Positions 33,382 to 42,849 are shown, counted from the stretch's first letter. The stretch is DNA of 64,000 nt from Kaistia sp. 32K (GCF_016629525.1 NZ_AP024269.1:5074501-5138500), one strand, 5' to 3'. Made by a program: numbers and translations. Notes: generated by a model not told the origin, from the letters alone.

Positions 33382-34158
33382 TCAAAGTCGCGTGGCGCGC
33401 GAGATGCCGCCATCGACCAGGATATCCTGCCCGGTAATGAAGGCTGCGCCGTCCGAGGCCAGGAAGAGCGCGGTTGACGCGACTTCGTCGGGAGTCCCGA
33501 TCCGCTCGAGCAGGTGCATGTGGTCGAACCGCTCCGCGAGGCCGCCGGTTGGATCGCTGTCGAGGACCTGCTGGGTCATCCGCGTCAGGATCGCGCCGGG
33601 CGAGATCGTGTTGAAGCGAATGTTTCGGTCGCCATATTCCGCCGCCAGCTGGCGTGCCAGCGAGACGACCGCTCCCTTCGACGCCGCATAGGCCGACAGG
33701 CCGGGGATCGACTTCTCGTGATGGATCGAGGCGAGGCTTATGACGGAGCCGCCGCCGCGCGCGATCATATGCGGAATGGCCGCGGCCGATAGGCGGAACA
33801 CGCTGCCCAGGTTGACGTCGAGGATCCGCGCCCATGCCGCGTCGTCGAATTCGGTAATCGGGCGGGGCGGATCCGGCAGGATCGCCGCATTGTTGACCAC
33901 GACATCGAGACCGCCAAAGCGCCCGACGGTCGTCTCGACGAGGCGCCGCACGGCCTCGGTGGAAGCAACGTCGCAGGGCACGAAGATGGCCTCGGCGCCG
34001 GTCGCGGCGAGCGAGTCGACCAGGGACTGTCCGCGCGCCACGTCGATATCGCTGCCGACCACCCTGGCGCCGGCCTTCGCGAATTTGGCGAGGATCGCGG
34101 CGCCGATCCCCTGGGCCGCACCCGTGACGATGCAGGTTTTGCCGTTGAGTTCCGTCAC
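33382..34158 (-). CDS. Classical SDR-family oxidoreductase
   Basis: 258 residues from GTG 34158, chosen because GGAAGGAGATCG precedes it and the Rossmann motif TGAAQGIG follows at the normal distance; the GTGA overlaps the stop of the DUF4432 gene upstream. Complete motifs: NNAAILPD, serine in ISLASIHHEKS and YAASKGAV. C-terminus ITGQDILVDGG is typical. Likely a sugar or polyol dehydrogenase, co-transcribed with a mutarotase-like gene and divergent from the transporter genes. Confidence 0.9.
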   Translation of the reverse strand: MTELNGKTCIVTGAAQGIGAAILAKFAKAGARVVGSDIDVARGQSLVDSLAATGAEAIFVPCDVASTEAVRRLVETTVGRFGGLDVVVNNAAILPDPPRPITEFDDAAWARILDVNLGSVFRLSAAAIPHMIARGGGSVISLASIHHEKSIPGLSAYAASKGAVVSLARQLAAEYGDRNIRFNTISPGAILTRMTQQVLDSDPTGGLAERFDHMHLLERIGTPDEVASTALFLASDGAAFITGQDILVDGGISRATRL

Positions 34159-35168
34159 TGCCGATCTCCTTCCGAATTCAGCTTGAACGTCAGATGATAG
34201 GTTTGCCGTTCGCCCGGCTCGAGCCAGGCGTCGGGTTCGAAAGGCGCGGTCGTGACTTCGGGCATCGGCGCCGAGGCAGGCTCGATGCCGATCACGTTCA
34301 TTCCCGGGTAGCGGTTGTACCACTCGACCACATGCGAGAAGCTCGGCGACCGCATGGCGAGCGTGAAGGTGAGCCCACCCGCGATCCGGGGCTGATGCAC
34401 GGTGATCTCGTCCGCGCAGAGCGCCCGGTCGATGGCGCGAAACTGCTCCGTCCCGGCAGGATCAAGCGGCTCGCAGATCGCCGGCATCCGGGGATCTTCC
34501 GGCAGCCCGGTGATCACCGTGCCGTCGTCGACCAGCGGGTAGCCGAGGTTGACGTGATAGAGCACGCGATGCGGCGTCCGCTTGCGCCCGATATTGCGGA
34601 CGTGGTCGACGAGGTTCACCTCGGGTCGCTCGATCCCGAAGGTGTAGCGCCGCCGGATCTCGATCTGTTCCCCGAACATCGCGGTCTGTCGCAGGATGGC
34701 CTCGGCAAAGACGCAGGGGCCATTCTCGGCGTCCAGGTCGACGCCGAAGCTGACATGGCTCGCCGGGATGAATGTCGCCCGGCCGTGGAGCGGGTATTTC
34801 GCCTCGGCCTTCAGGGCATAACCGAAATGGTCCTGCGGGCCGGTGCGGGCCGGGCCATAGTGATCCCAGCCGCAGGTGATGAGAAAGCCCGAGAAGGCCC
34901 TGACGAAGGCAAGGCCATCCTCGCCGTCCGGTGCATGCAGGGCCGGGGCGGCGAAGCCCTGTGGCCCACGCCACCCCAGGGCAACTCCCCGGAAATCCAG
35001 ATCGCAAAGGTCGAAGCCGCGATCCACCGCGATGCGGAAATGGAGGCCCGAAAAGGTGCGTCCGACGAGAAAGCGCGCGCCGCGCGCTGGGCCATCCTCG
35101 GCCGACATCAGCGAGATGTCGGCGGCCTGCGAGATGTCTCCCAGCCGGTCGAGAAACTGTTGGTTCAA
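34155..35168 (-). CDS. DUF4432 family protein (aldose-1-epimerase-like)
   Basis: A 337-residue protein of the galactose-mutarotase fold. Seen: RGFDLCDLDFRGVALGWRGPQGF, FLITCGWDHYGP (family signature with possible catalytic His), HVRNIGRKRTPHRVLYHVNLGYPLVDDGT and WYNRYPGMNVIGIEPASAP. Known mutarotases interconvert anomers before dehydrogenation. It shares an operon with the SDR at 33382-34158 and is divergent from the permease at 35319 across an operator/promoter. Sugar unknown. Confidence 0.85.
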   Translation of the reverse strand: MNQQFLDRLGDISQAADISLMSAEDGPARGARFLVGRTFSGLHFRIAVDRGFDLCDLDFRGVALGWRGPQGFAAPALHAPDGEDGLAFVRAFSGFLITCGWDHYGPARTGPQDHFGYALKAEAKYPLHGRATFIPASHVSFGVDLDAENGPCVFAEAILRQTAMFGEQIEIRRRYTFGIERPEVNLVDHVRNIGRKRTPHRVLYHVNLGYPLVDDGTVITGLPEDPRMPAICEPLDPAGTEQFRAIDRALCADEITVHQPRIAGGLTFTLAMRSPSFSHVVEWYNRYPGMNVIGIEPASAPMPEVTTAPFEPDAWLEPGERQTYHLTFKLNSEGDRQ

Positions 35169-35251
35169 ACGATCCTCCCCTTGGCGATCAAGCTCATGTC
35201 AGGCCGCACAAGCGTTTTGGAGGACGGGCTGTCCGAACGGTGGGCCATCGC

Positions 35252-35283
35252 TTGAATTTGCATCATACAAGATATATGATGCA
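35252..35283 (+). promoter_or_regulatory. Promoter with embedded GntR operator
   Basis: TTGAAT (35252-35257), 17 bases, then TATGAT (35275-35280; 5/6 match to the -10 consensus). The -10 lies in the right arm of TGCATCATA-N7-TATGATGCA (35259-35283), so a bound regulator would cover it. GATATATGATGC (35271-35282) is identical to 40926-40937. It serves the operon starting at 35319 and may also act on the divergent DUF4432 gene. Confidence 0.7.
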
Positions 35284-35318
35284 TCAAATCGTGACAACTA
35301 GGTAGGGAGGCCTGCGTT

Positions 35319-36293
35319 ATGTCAGATGTCGCCGTTTCGACGAACAGATCGGTGATCTCGTCACTTCCACTCAGGGCATGGTCGGCGTTCAAGTCTGTTC
35401 CGGCGATTCCGGCGTTGATCGTATTGGTTCTGCTGGCGTCCTTCGTGCAGCCGCGGATGCTGACGATCCCCTTCCTGTTCATCCTGCTGCGTCAGGCGGT
35501 GCCGCTCGGGCTCGTGGCTCTGGGGCAGAGCTTGTCGGTCGTCGGACGCTCGATCGACCTGTCGGTCGGCGGCGTTGTCGCGCTGGTGAACGTGGTTCTG
35601 TCGATGTCGGTCATCGCCGGCGGCAGCCCGTGGCTGTCGATCGGCGTGCCGCTTCTGATCGGCGTTCTGGTCGGGCTCGCCAACGCGTTCTTCATCGTCT
35701 TCATCCGCGCCTCCGCCGTCGTCGTCACCCTGGGAACGTCGATCATTCTTCTGGGGCTGAGCTATTTGCTCAGCGGCGGCGCGCCCGGCGGCGGGATCCA
35801 TTCCGTCGTCGAGCTGATGGCGCGGGGACGGATCGAGAGCGTTCCCTATGCCGGCATCTGCCTTGTCGTACTGGCATTCGTGCTGGCCTTTGTCCTGCAC
35901 CGTACCGTATTCGGCCAGGGGCTGGCGGCGACGGGCGGCGGCTTCCAGCCTGCCAGGCTGAGCGGCGTCGCCGTCACGCGGGAACTGGTGATCGCCCATG
36001 TCCTGTGCAGCTGTTTCGCCGCCTTGGCCGCCATTTTCCTGACCGGCTACATCGGCACCGGTACGCTGCGCCTGGGCGCCGATCTGGTCATGTCCTCGGT
36101 CGCAGCCGTGGTGATTGGCGGCACCGCATTCGGCTTTAGCGCAGGCGGGGCGTTCGGCGTTCTCGTCGGAGCCTTCGCTCTCACGTTTCTCGCGAACCTC
36201 CTCACCGCCATCGGCGTCGACCGGCCTTTCCAACTCGTCTTGCAGGGAGCGATCATCGCTGGCGCAGCCACGTTGTCGTCGTACCGCCTATGA
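35319..36293 (+). CDS. ABC transporter permease, ribose type
   Basis: A 324-residue permease with about ten helices. The RbsC signature SLSVVGRSIDLSVGGVVALVNVVLSM is present, as are ASAVVVTLGTSIILLGLSYLLSGG and AAVVIGGTAFGFSAGGAFGVLVGAF. GGGAGG lies before the ATG. It overlaps the ATPase gene by ATGA. With the second permease at 37834 it would make a heterodimeric channel. Confidence 0.92.
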   Translation: MSDVAVSTNRSVISSLPLRAWSAFKSVPAIPALIVLVLLASFVQPRMLTIPFLFILLRQAVPLGLVALGQSLSVVGRSIDLSVGGVVALVNVVLSMSVIAGGSPWLSIGVPLLIGVLVGLANAFFIVFIRASAVVVTLGTSIILLGLSYLLSGGAPGGGIHSVVELMARGRIESVPYAGICLVVLAFVLAFVLHRTVFGQGLAATGGGFQPARLSGVAVTRELVIAHVLCSCFAALAAIFLTGYIGTGTLRLGADLVMSSVAAVVIGGTAFGFSAGGAFGVLVGAFALTFLANLLTAIGVDRPFQLVLQGAIIAGAATLSSYRL

Positions 36294-37837
36294 ACGTGAG
36301 CTTCCAATTGAAGTCCGAGGACCCGATCGGCAATTCCGCCTTGCTGCTGGAAGCAAGGGATATCCGCAAGTCGTTCGGCTCGATCCGGGCGCTGGATGGC
36401 GCCTCGCTGCGGCTGCGTCCGGGCACCGTTCACGCCGTTCTGGGCGAGAATGGCGCCGGCAAATCGTCGCTCATGAAGGTCTTCTCCGGCGTCTACGTCC
36501 CGGACGAGGGCGAGATCAAGGTGGATGGCAAGGCCGTTCACTGGACCGCCGCCGAGCAGGCCCGCGCGGCCGGCATCTCGACGATCTTCCAGGAGTTCAT
36601 CCTGCTGCCCAACCTCTCGGTCGGCGAGAACCTGTTTCTTGGACAGGAGCCGCGCGACCACTTTGGCCGGATCGATCGCAAGACGATGCGCGAGACGAGT
36701 GTCGAGATCCTGGGCCGGGTTGGACTGCATATCGACCCGGATATGCTGACGGGAACCTTGCGCGTCGCCGACCAGCAGATGGTCGAGATCGCCAAGGGCA
36801 TCATGCGGGATGCCAAGGTCTTCATCTTCGATGAACCCACCGCCGCGCTCGGCCAGAGCGAGGTGCGCCAGCTCTTCTCGCTCATCAACGCGCTGCGGGC
36901 GCAGGGCAAGGGCATTCTCTACATCTCGCACCGCCTGGCCGAGCTGTTCGAGATCTGCGACGAGGTCACGGTCTTCAAGGATGGGCGGTTCGCCGGCCAT
37001 TTCTTGATCCCCGAAACCACGTCCGACCAGCTCGTCACCGCGATGGTCGGTCGGTCGATGAAGGACTTTTTTCCCGCCCGCAAGGCCGACATCGATCGCG
37101 GCGCGACCAAGGTCGCCTTTCGTGGTGTGCGGCTCCCCGGCTTTCAGGGGCAGGTGAACTTCGAGATCGGCCGCAACGAGATCGTCGGCTTCGCCGGACT
37201 GGAAGGGCAGGGACAGATCCAGATCACGCGCTGCCTGTTCGAAGGAACGCCGCCGACGGCTGGCGAAATCCTCATCGACGACAAGCCGATCACCCATAGC
37301 AGCCCCGCCGGCGCCATCCGCGCCGGCCTCGGAATCATTCCCGAGGACCGCAAGGCCGAGGGCCTGTTCCTCGATCTGGGCGTCGATCGCAACATTCTGG
37401 TTTCCGGCCTGTCGGGGCGCAAGCCGCTGGGTTTCGTGTCGAAGCACCGGGCCAAGGTCCGCGACCTGATCCGGCGCCTGAAGATCCGGCTCGGCCGCCC
37501 TGAGCAGCCCATCGGCGAACTCTCCGGCGGCAATCAGCAGAAGGCGTTGCTGGCGCGCTGGCTCGCACGCGACGTCAGGGTGCTGATCTGCGAGGAGCCG
37601 ACGCGCGGCGTCGACATCGGCGCCAAGCTGGAAATCTACACCATCCTGCGCGAACTCGCCGACGGCGGCGTTCCGGTCATCGTCACCTCGCGCGAGATGA
37701 TGGAGCTGATCGGCCTTTGCGACCGGATCCTCGTGGTCAGCGACGGCGCGACGGTCGCCGACATGCCCGGCCTGACCGCGACCGAGGAAAAGATCATGTC
37801 GGCCGCGCTGGCAAAGAGGGAGAGCCACCAGTCATGA
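36290..37837 (+). CDS. ABC transporter ATPase, ribose type with two nucleotide domains
   Basis: A 515-residue RbsA-like protein. The first domain has Walker A GENGAGKSS, a Q-loop in FQEFILLPNLSVGENL, a VADQQMVEIAKGIMRDA signature region and Walker B FIFDEPTAALG. The second domain has the degenerate Walker A usual in this family (GLEGQGQIQI), the signature ELSGGNQQKALLARWLARD and CEEPTRGVDIG. Both ends overlap the neighbouring permease genes by 4 bases, so all three are translated together. Confidence 0.94.
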   Translation: MNVSFQLKSEDPIGNSALLLEARDIRKSFGSIRALDGASLRLRPGTVHAVLGENGAGKSSLMKVFSGVYVPDEGEIKVDGKAVHWTAAEQARAAGISTIFQEFILLPNLSVGENLFLGQEPRDHFGRIDRKTMRETSVEILGRVGLHIDPDMLTGTLRVADQQMVEIAKGIMRDAKVFIFDEPTAALGQSEVRQLFSLINALRAQGKGILYISHRLAELFEICDEVTVFKDGRFAGHFLIPETTSDQLVTAMVGRSMKDFFPARKADIDRGATKVAFRGVRLPGFQGQVNFEIGRNEIVGFAGLEGQGQIQITRCLFEGTPPTAGEILIDDKPITHSSPAGAIRAGLGIIPEDRKAEGLFLDLGVDRNILVSGLSGRKPLGFVSKHRAKVRDLIRRLKIRLGRPEQPIGELSGGNQQKALLARWLARDVRVLICEEPTRGVDIGAKLEIYTILRELADGGVPVIVTSREMMELIGLCDRILVVSDGATVADMPGLTATEEKIMSAALAKRESHQS

Positions 37838-38760
37838 AGACGATCACCGCTATCGGGGAGCGGCGCAAATCGGCGCTGCCCGCCTATGTTCTTCTGGCGT
37901 TGCTCGCGATCACGTTGGGCGTGACGTCGGCCAGCATCCTGATGCCCACCAACCTGATCAATATTCTCAGCCAGCAGGTCAGCCTTTTGATCGCCACAGT
38001 GGGCCAGACCATCGTCGTGATGTCGGGCGGGCTGGATCTGTCGGTCGGCTCGGTCGTCAGCATGACGGCGGCCATCGTCAGTCGCGACACCGTCTTTGCC
38101 GTCCCGCTCGCCATTCTCGCCGCCGCCGCGGTCGGGCTGGTCAACGCCTTCGGGATACTCCGCCTGAACATCCACCCGATCTTGATGACGCTGAGCACCA
38201 TGACTGCGGTTCAGGGCGTCGCCTTGCTGGTGCGTCCGACGCCGGGCGGGGTGGCGCCGCGCTTCCTCGTGTGGTTCGCCTCGACGGACGTGTTCGGCTT
38301 GCCGGTGTCGATCTTCCTCGCCGCTGCCGTGCTCCTCGCGGCGGCCTATGTGGTGAAGCGAACCCGGTACGGGCTGCACCTGCTGGCGACGGGTGGATCG
38401 GCGCGAAACGCGTCGCTCGGGGGCGTCAATATCCGGACGACGATCGCCATCGCCTATGTCGCCTCGGCGCTGCTCGCCTGTCTCGCGGGCCTGAATCTCG
38501 CCGGTCGCATGGGAAGCGGCGATCCGCTGGTGGGCGAGGCGTTCGCCATCGATTCCATCGCGGCCACGGCGCTCGGGGGCACCCAGCTCACCGGTGGCCT
38601 CGGCGCCGTCGGCGGCCCGGCGGCCGGCGTGCTGTTCCTGGCGCTGCTGTCGAACGGACTGAACTACATCAACATCTCGACCTACTACCAGATGCTGATT
38701 AAGGGCGGCTTGCTGATCGCCGCCGTCTGCGCGCATCGCCGCCTGATTCCAGGCCTTTGA
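37834..38760 (+). CDS. ABC transporter permease, ribose type (second)
   Basis: 308 residues from ATG 37834, which overlaps the ATPase stop as ATGA. Signature: TVGQTIVVMSGGLDLSVGSVVSMTAAIVS, then RLNIHPILMTLSTMTAVQGVALLV and ATALGGTQLTGGLGAVGGPAAGVLFLALLSNGLNYINIS. About ten helices. Partner of the permease at 35319. The lactonase gene follows 12 bases later. Confidence 0.93.
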   Translation: MKTITAIGERRKSALPAYVLLALLAITLGVTSASILMPTNLINILSQQVSLLIATVGQTIVVMSGGLDLSVGSVVSMTAAIVSRDTVFAVPLAILAAAAVGLVNAFGILRLNIHPILMTLSTMTAVQGVALLVRPTPGGVAPRFLVWFASTDVFGLPVSIFLAAAVLLAAAYVVKRTRYGLHLLATGGSARNASLGGVNIRTTIAIAYVASALLACLAGLNLAGRMGSGDPLVGEAFAIDSIAATALGGTQLTGGLGAVGGPAAGVLFLALLSNGLNYINISTYYQMLIKGGLLIAAVCAHRRLIPGL

Positions 38761-38772
38761 GGAACGTCTCCC

Positions 38773-39645
38773 ATGGAAATCAAATCGTTGGTGAATGCCG
38801 ACACCTTGCTGGGCGAGGGCCCGCTCTGGGACGTCGAGACCCAGCGCCTGTACTGGATCGATTCCCTCGGCAATCGCGTCCTCTCCTGCGACGCCGATGG
38901 CGGCGATGTCCGCGAATGGAGCGTCCTGCAGAACATCGGCTCGATGGCGCTGCGCAGCCGGGGAGGGGCGATCCTCTCCCTCGCCGATGGGTTCCATAGC
39001 TTCGACTTTGAGACCGGCCGGACCGAGCCCTTCGCGCTGGTCGACCACGGCAGTCCGCAGGTGCGGATGAACGACGGCAAGGTCGATCCGCTCGGGCGGT
39101 TCGTCGCCGGCAGTCTGAACGTCACCGAAACCGTGGATGATGCTCGACTATATAGCTTGGACGTCGAAGGGCAGGTCAGGGTGCTGGATACGCGGATCAC
39201 CGTATCGAATGGCCCCTGCTGGAGCCCCGACGGCCGCATCTTCTATTTCGCCGACAGCCGGGCGCGGGCGATCTTTGCTTACGACTACGACCTGGATACC
39301 GGCGCGATCGGCGGCAAGCGGGTCTTCTGTTCCTTCGGGCCGGAGGATGGGCTGCCCGACGGGGCGACCGTGGATGCCGAGGGATGCCTGTGGAGCGCCG
39401 GGGTGTACAAGGGCAAGCTGCATCGGTTCTCGCCGTCGGGTGAGCGGATCTTGACCCTCGACATGCCGGTTCAGAGCGTTACCAGCGTGATGTTCGGTGG
39501 ACCCGATCTCGACAGGCTATACGTCACCACGATGCTGAGACCGCCCGTCGGCGATGTCGTGGAGACCTCTCCGCTCGCGGGTGCCTTGCTGTATATTGAT
39601 GATATCGGAACGCGGGGGCTTCCCGAGCGACGCTACGCCGGCTGA
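38773..39645 (+). CDS. SMP-30/gluconolactonase family lactonase
   Basis: A 290-residue six-bladed beta-propeller enzyme. Metal ligands of the family are visible: Glu in LGEGPLWD, Asn in RMNDGKVDPLGRF and SNGPCWSPDG, Asp in DGLPDGATVD. Known members hydrolyse sugar lactones to aldonic acids. GAGGAA precedes the ATG. Its presence shows that at least one step of this pathway makes a lactone, presumably by one of the SDRs. Same operon as the transporter. Confidence 0.92.
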   Translation: MEIKSLVNADTLLGEGPLWDVETQRLYWIDSLGNRVLSCDADGGDVREWSVLQNIGSMALRSRGGAILSLADGFHSFDFETGRTEPFALVDHGSPQVRMNDGKVDPLGRFVAGSLNVTETVDDARLYSLDVEGQVRVLDTRITVSNGPCWSPDGRIFYFADSRARAIFAYDYDLDTGAIGGKRVFCSFGPEDGLPDGATVDAEGCLWSAGVYKGKLHRFSPSGERILTLDMPVQSVTSVMFGGPDLDRLYVTTMLRPPVGDVVETSPLAGALLYIDDIGTRGLPERRYAG

Positions 39646-39750
39646 TATGCGGCCCGGTTGCCCGCGGCGGACGGTTTTCGACGGGCGGCCGGGCATCTCG
39701 CCCGATTTCGATGCGATACGACCAACGTCACGGCCAGGACAGGTGAGCGG

Positions 39751-40422
39751 ATGAATTCTTTGCCAAAGATCGCCAAGAGCAATCTTTCCGAGCAAGTCTA
39801 TGATAGCATCCGCTCCTCGCTGATGGAGGGACGCTATCAGCCGGGCGAGCGGCTCACGATCGCAAGCCTCGCCGAGCAGCTCGGTGTCTCGATCACCCCG
39901 GTGCGCGAGGCGATCTTTCGCCTCGTGACGGAGCGTGCCCTGGAAATGCGCGCCGCGACGTCGATCCATGTGCGGCGCTTGACCCCGGCCGAGCTGCGCG
40001 AGATCCAGACGATCCGCCACCACCTCGAAGGCGAGGCGGCCGCCTGCGCGGCCTTGCGCATTCAGCCCAAGGCACTCCGGGAGCTGGAGACGCTCCAGGC
40101 CGAGTTCACCAAGGCGGCGGCATCGGACCCCGTCGAGGCTTCGCGCGTCAATCGCGAGTTTCACTTCCGGTTGGCCGAGGCGGCGGAGATGCCGCAGATC
40201 TACGCGATCGTCGAAGGAATGTGGGCGCAGATGGGCCCGTTGATCCATCTCTATCACCTCAACACGCCCGTCCGCGTCCTGGTAAGCGGCGACCACGGTC
40301 ACTACCCGCTGCTGCGGGCGCTGGCGGCGCGCGACCCCGAGGCGGCGCGGAGCGCCATTCAGGCCGACATCGGTGTCGGCACCGTCATGGTTGAGTGGCT
40401 CGAGGCGAACGAGCCGGCCTAG
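39751..40422 (+). CDS. GntR-family regulator, FCD subfamily, of the sugar cluster
   Basis: 223 residues from ATG 39751. The winged helix has TIASLAEQLGVSITPVREAIFRLVTERAL. The FCD domain shows IQTIRHHLEGEAAACAALR, NREFHFRLAEAAEMPQIY and the final HYPLLRALAARDPEAARSAIQADI. Lying between transporter/lactonase and transketolase genes, it is the natural regulator of the cluster and the probable binder of the ATATATGATGC sites at 31.0, 35.3 and 40.9 kb. Its recognition helix (VSxTPVREA) matches that of the GntR at 1089, which has the same motif at its own promoter. Confidence 0.9.
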   Translation: MNSLPKIAKSNLSEQVYDSIRSSLMEGRYQPGERLTIASLAEQLGVSITPVREAIFRLVTERALEMRAATSIHVRRLTPAELREIQTIRHHLEGEAAACAALRIQPKALRELETLQAEFTKAAASDPVEASRVNREFHFRLAEAAEMPQIYAIVEGMWAQMGPLIHLYHLNTPVRVLVSGDHGHYPLLRALAARDPEAARSAIQADIGVGTVMVEWLEANEPA

Positions 40423-40997
40423 CCCTTGATTCCGATATCCGCCGGATCCTGACCGAGCGGCGTCATGCATCCGTTCCCGGACGGATCGCGCCTTTCTCGC
40501 GCGAAACGACATCGCTCCGAACCTTCTCGCGACGTGTCGCGGTTCCGTTTTGTCACAGGGGCATTAGCCGGCTTCTCTTCTTGCCTGAGTGGCCCCGGCC
40601 CGGGAGCGTCCGGACTGCGGGGCCCGCCGGTGACGGAAGCGAGACACCGGTCGCAGGTGCTCCCTCGCAGCCTGCCGCCTAATTCAGGCGCTTTTGCTCC
40701 TTTTCCGTCCCGAACATCGATGATGGTTTCCGCCCAGGAAGGCGGAGCGTCCCTAAGGCGCCGGCCCCTTTTTGGTCAGACGGTTTGCACCTGCCCGCGC
40801 CACGGCTATGGCGCCGTCGTCCTCTTCGGCGAGCGGCCGTGCCCGGCTTCGCCCTCCCCGGAGGCCTTTCCCAAGTCCGCCGCTCGACGGACGTCACCGG
40901 TCACTCGATTTCTGATGACATATATGATATATGATGCTACATCGTCGTCAGGGCCGGGATTTGCTTCCCGACAGAAGCAACAGGAGAGGAGACCGCG
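40423..40997. other. 575-base gap upstream of the transketolase genes
   Basis: No gene supported. The 3' end carries the operator at 40926-40937. I looked for a TPP riboswitch (CTGAGA core), which would suit a transketolase, and did not see one. Confidence 0.5.
40926..40937 (+). promoter_or_regulatory. GntR operator copy upstream of the transketolase operon
   Basis: GATATATGATGC, identical to 35271-35282. TATGAT occurs twice in tandem (40923-40928 and 40930-40935), either of which could be a -10 box, but no good -35 lies 16-18 bases upstream. It is 60-70 bases before the GTG at 40998. Confidence 0.55.
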
Positions 40998-41861
40998 GTG
41001 ACGATACCCATCCGAAATGATTTTCGGCCGACGGAGGACGAGGTCGCGAAGCTGCGCATGTGGGCCCAGTTCGTGCGGCTGGAGACGATCCGTCTGATCG
41101 AGATCGCCAAGGTCGGACACTACACGTCGGTATTTTCGGCGGCCGAGATCTTCGCCGCTCTCTACTTTGACGTGATGCGGCTCGAGGCCGATCCGAAATC
41201 GCCCGATCGGGACCGCTTCCTGATGGGCAAGGGCCATGCGGCTGTCGGGTTGTTCCCGATCCTGGCCGAGAAGGGCTATCTGCCGGTCGAGGTGCTGAAC
41301 GGCTATACGCGCCTCGGCAATCCGCTGGGCGATCATCCCGACATGCGCAAGGTGCCGGGAATCGACTTCTCCTCCGGCTCCATCGGCCATGCGCTGTCCA
41401 ACGGCGTCGGCATGGCGCTTGGCGGCCGGATGCAGGGCCGCGACTTCACCACCTTCGTCATGCTGGGCGACGGCGAGATGCAGGAAGGTCAGGTCTGGGA
41501 AGCCGCGCTCAGCGCCGCCCACCACCGGCTGGGCCGCCTGGTCGCCATCGTCGATCGCAATGGCTACCAGCTCGACGGTGCCGTCGACGACGTCATGGGC
41601 ATCGAGCCCCTCGACGAGAAGTGGCGGGCGTTCGGCTGGGAAGTGCATGTCGTCGACGGCCACGACGTCGCCGAACTGACGGCCGCGTTGCGCCTGGCCA
41701 AGGCCGATCGAACCCGCGAGAAGCCCTGCTGCATCATCGCCCGCACCGTCAAGGGCAAGGGTGTCTCCTACATGGAAACCGAGCCGGGTTGGCATCTCGG
41801 CTATCTCGATCCGTCCGACGCCGAGGCGGCGCGCCAAGAAATCCTGTCCAAGGTGATCTGA
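40998..41861 (+). CDS. Transketolase, N-terminal (TPP-binding) subunit
   Basis: 287 residues; GTG start with GAGAGGAG upstream. The TPP motif GDGEMQEGQ...IVDRNGYQLDG is intact, and GKGHAAVGLFPILAEKGYL and DFSSGSIGHALSNGVGMALG are characteristic. This is half of a transketolase; the other half is encoded immediately downstream. Split transketolases are common in catabolic clusters and move a two-carbon ketol unit. Acceptor and donor sugars cannot be read. It begins its own transcription unit with a cluster-type operator. Confidence 0.93.
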   Translation: MTIPIRNDFRPTEDEVAKLRMWAQFVRLETIRLIEIAKVGHYTSVFSAAEIFAALYFDVMRLEADPKSPDRDRFLMGKGHAAVGLFPILAEKGYLPVEVLNGYTRLGNPLGDHPDMRKVPGIDFSSGSIGHALSNGVGMALGGRMQGRDFTTFVMLGDGEMQEGQVWEAALSAAHHRLGRLVAIVDRNGYQLDGAVDDVMGIEPLDEKWRAFGWEVHVVDGHDVAELTAALRLAKADRTREKPCCIIARTVKGKGVSYMETEPGWHLGYLDPSDAEAARQEILSKVI

Positions 41862-41862
41862 C

Positions 41863-42849
41863 ATGACCATCCATGCCCGCCCGCAATCGCCCAACTCCTG
41901 GCACTACCGGGAACTCAACCGGAAGAACCCGGGTCTTGATCACCTGTCGAACGGCCTGATCTCTCTGGTGGAAGCTGGCCATCCCGTGGTCGCCGGCTCG
42001 GCGGACCTGCAATATTCCAACGGACTGAACCGCTTCGCTGCGCGCTATCCAGATCGCTATGTCAGCTTCGGAATCTCCGAGCAGAACATGGTCTCCGCGG
42101 CCGCCGGCCTCGCCACCACGGGGATGATGCCCTATGTGGCGACCTTCGCATCCTTCCTGGGGCTGCTGACCTGCGAACAGATCCGTATGGACGTCGCCTA
42201 TTGCGCGCTGCCGGTGCGGCTGATCGGTCACCATACCGGCATCTCGATGGGCTTCTACGGCACTTCGCATCATGCGACCGAGGACATCGGCACGATGCGC
42301 TCCATCGCAGATCTGACCGTCGTGTCGACCGCCGACGGGCCGCAGCTGGAGGCGGCGATCCGCGCCTCCGTCGACCATGACCGGCCGATCTACTTCCGGA
42401 CCGGACGCGGACGGGAGCCCGCTCTCTATGATCCGGCCCAACCCTTCGCCTTCGGCAAGGCGATCGAGCATGCCAGGGGCGAGGAGCTGACCGTCATCGC
42501 CTGCGGCCTGCCGGTGCACCCTTCGGTGCAGGTGGCCCGGAAGCTGGCCGCCGAAGGTCGCAGCATCGGCGTCATCGACATGGCGACGGTGAAGCCGATC
42601 GACCGGGATGCGGTGCTGGAGGCGGCCGCGCGCTCGAAGACGATCCTGACGATCGAGGAGCACAATATCGTCGGCGGCCTCGGCGCCGCCGTGGCCGAGG
42701 TGATGGCGGAAGCCGGGGGCCCGGCGCGGCTGGTCCGGCACGGCATCAAGGACGAGTACGCCCTGATTGCCCCGCCGACGCATCTCTACGCCCACTACCG
42801 CCTGGACGAGGCGGGGATCGAAGCGGTGATCCGGGAGATCATCGGCTGA
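41863..42849 (+). CDS. Transketolase, C-terminal subunit
   Basis: A 328-residue protein with the pyrimidine-binding and C-terminal domains. The catalytic glutamate is in SFGISEQNMVSAAAGLA. YVATFASFLGLLTCEQIRMDVAY and GHHTGISMGFYGTSHHATEDIGTMRSI are typical, and TIEEHNIVGGLGAAVAEVMAE marks the C-domain. It begins one base after the stop of the N-terminal subunit and must assemble with it. Together about 615 residues, the size of a full transketolase. Confidence 0.93.
   Translation: MTIHARPQSPNSWHYRELNRKNPGLDHLSNGLISLVEAGHPVVAGSADLQYSNGLNRFAARYPDRYVSFGISEQNMVSAAAGLATTGMMPYVATFASFLGLLTCEQIRMDVAYCALPVRLIGHHTGISMGFYGTSHHATEDIGTMRSIADLTVVSTADGPQLEAAIRASVDHDRPIYFRTGRGREPALYDPAQPFAFGKAIEHARGEELTVIACGLPVHPSVQVARKLAAEGRSIGVIDMATVKPIDRDAVLEAAARSKTILTIEEHNIVGGLGAAVAEVMAEAGGPARLVRHGIKDEYALIAPPTHLYAHYRLDEAGIEAVIREIIG

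Noticed and set aside
36047..39048. Long minus-strand frames opposite the ribose-type ABC genes
   Set aside because: Antisense shadows of the ATPase, permease and lactonase genes.
40423..40997. TPP riboswitch upstream of the transketolase genes
   Set aside because: The conserved core was looked for and not found; the region has an operator instead.
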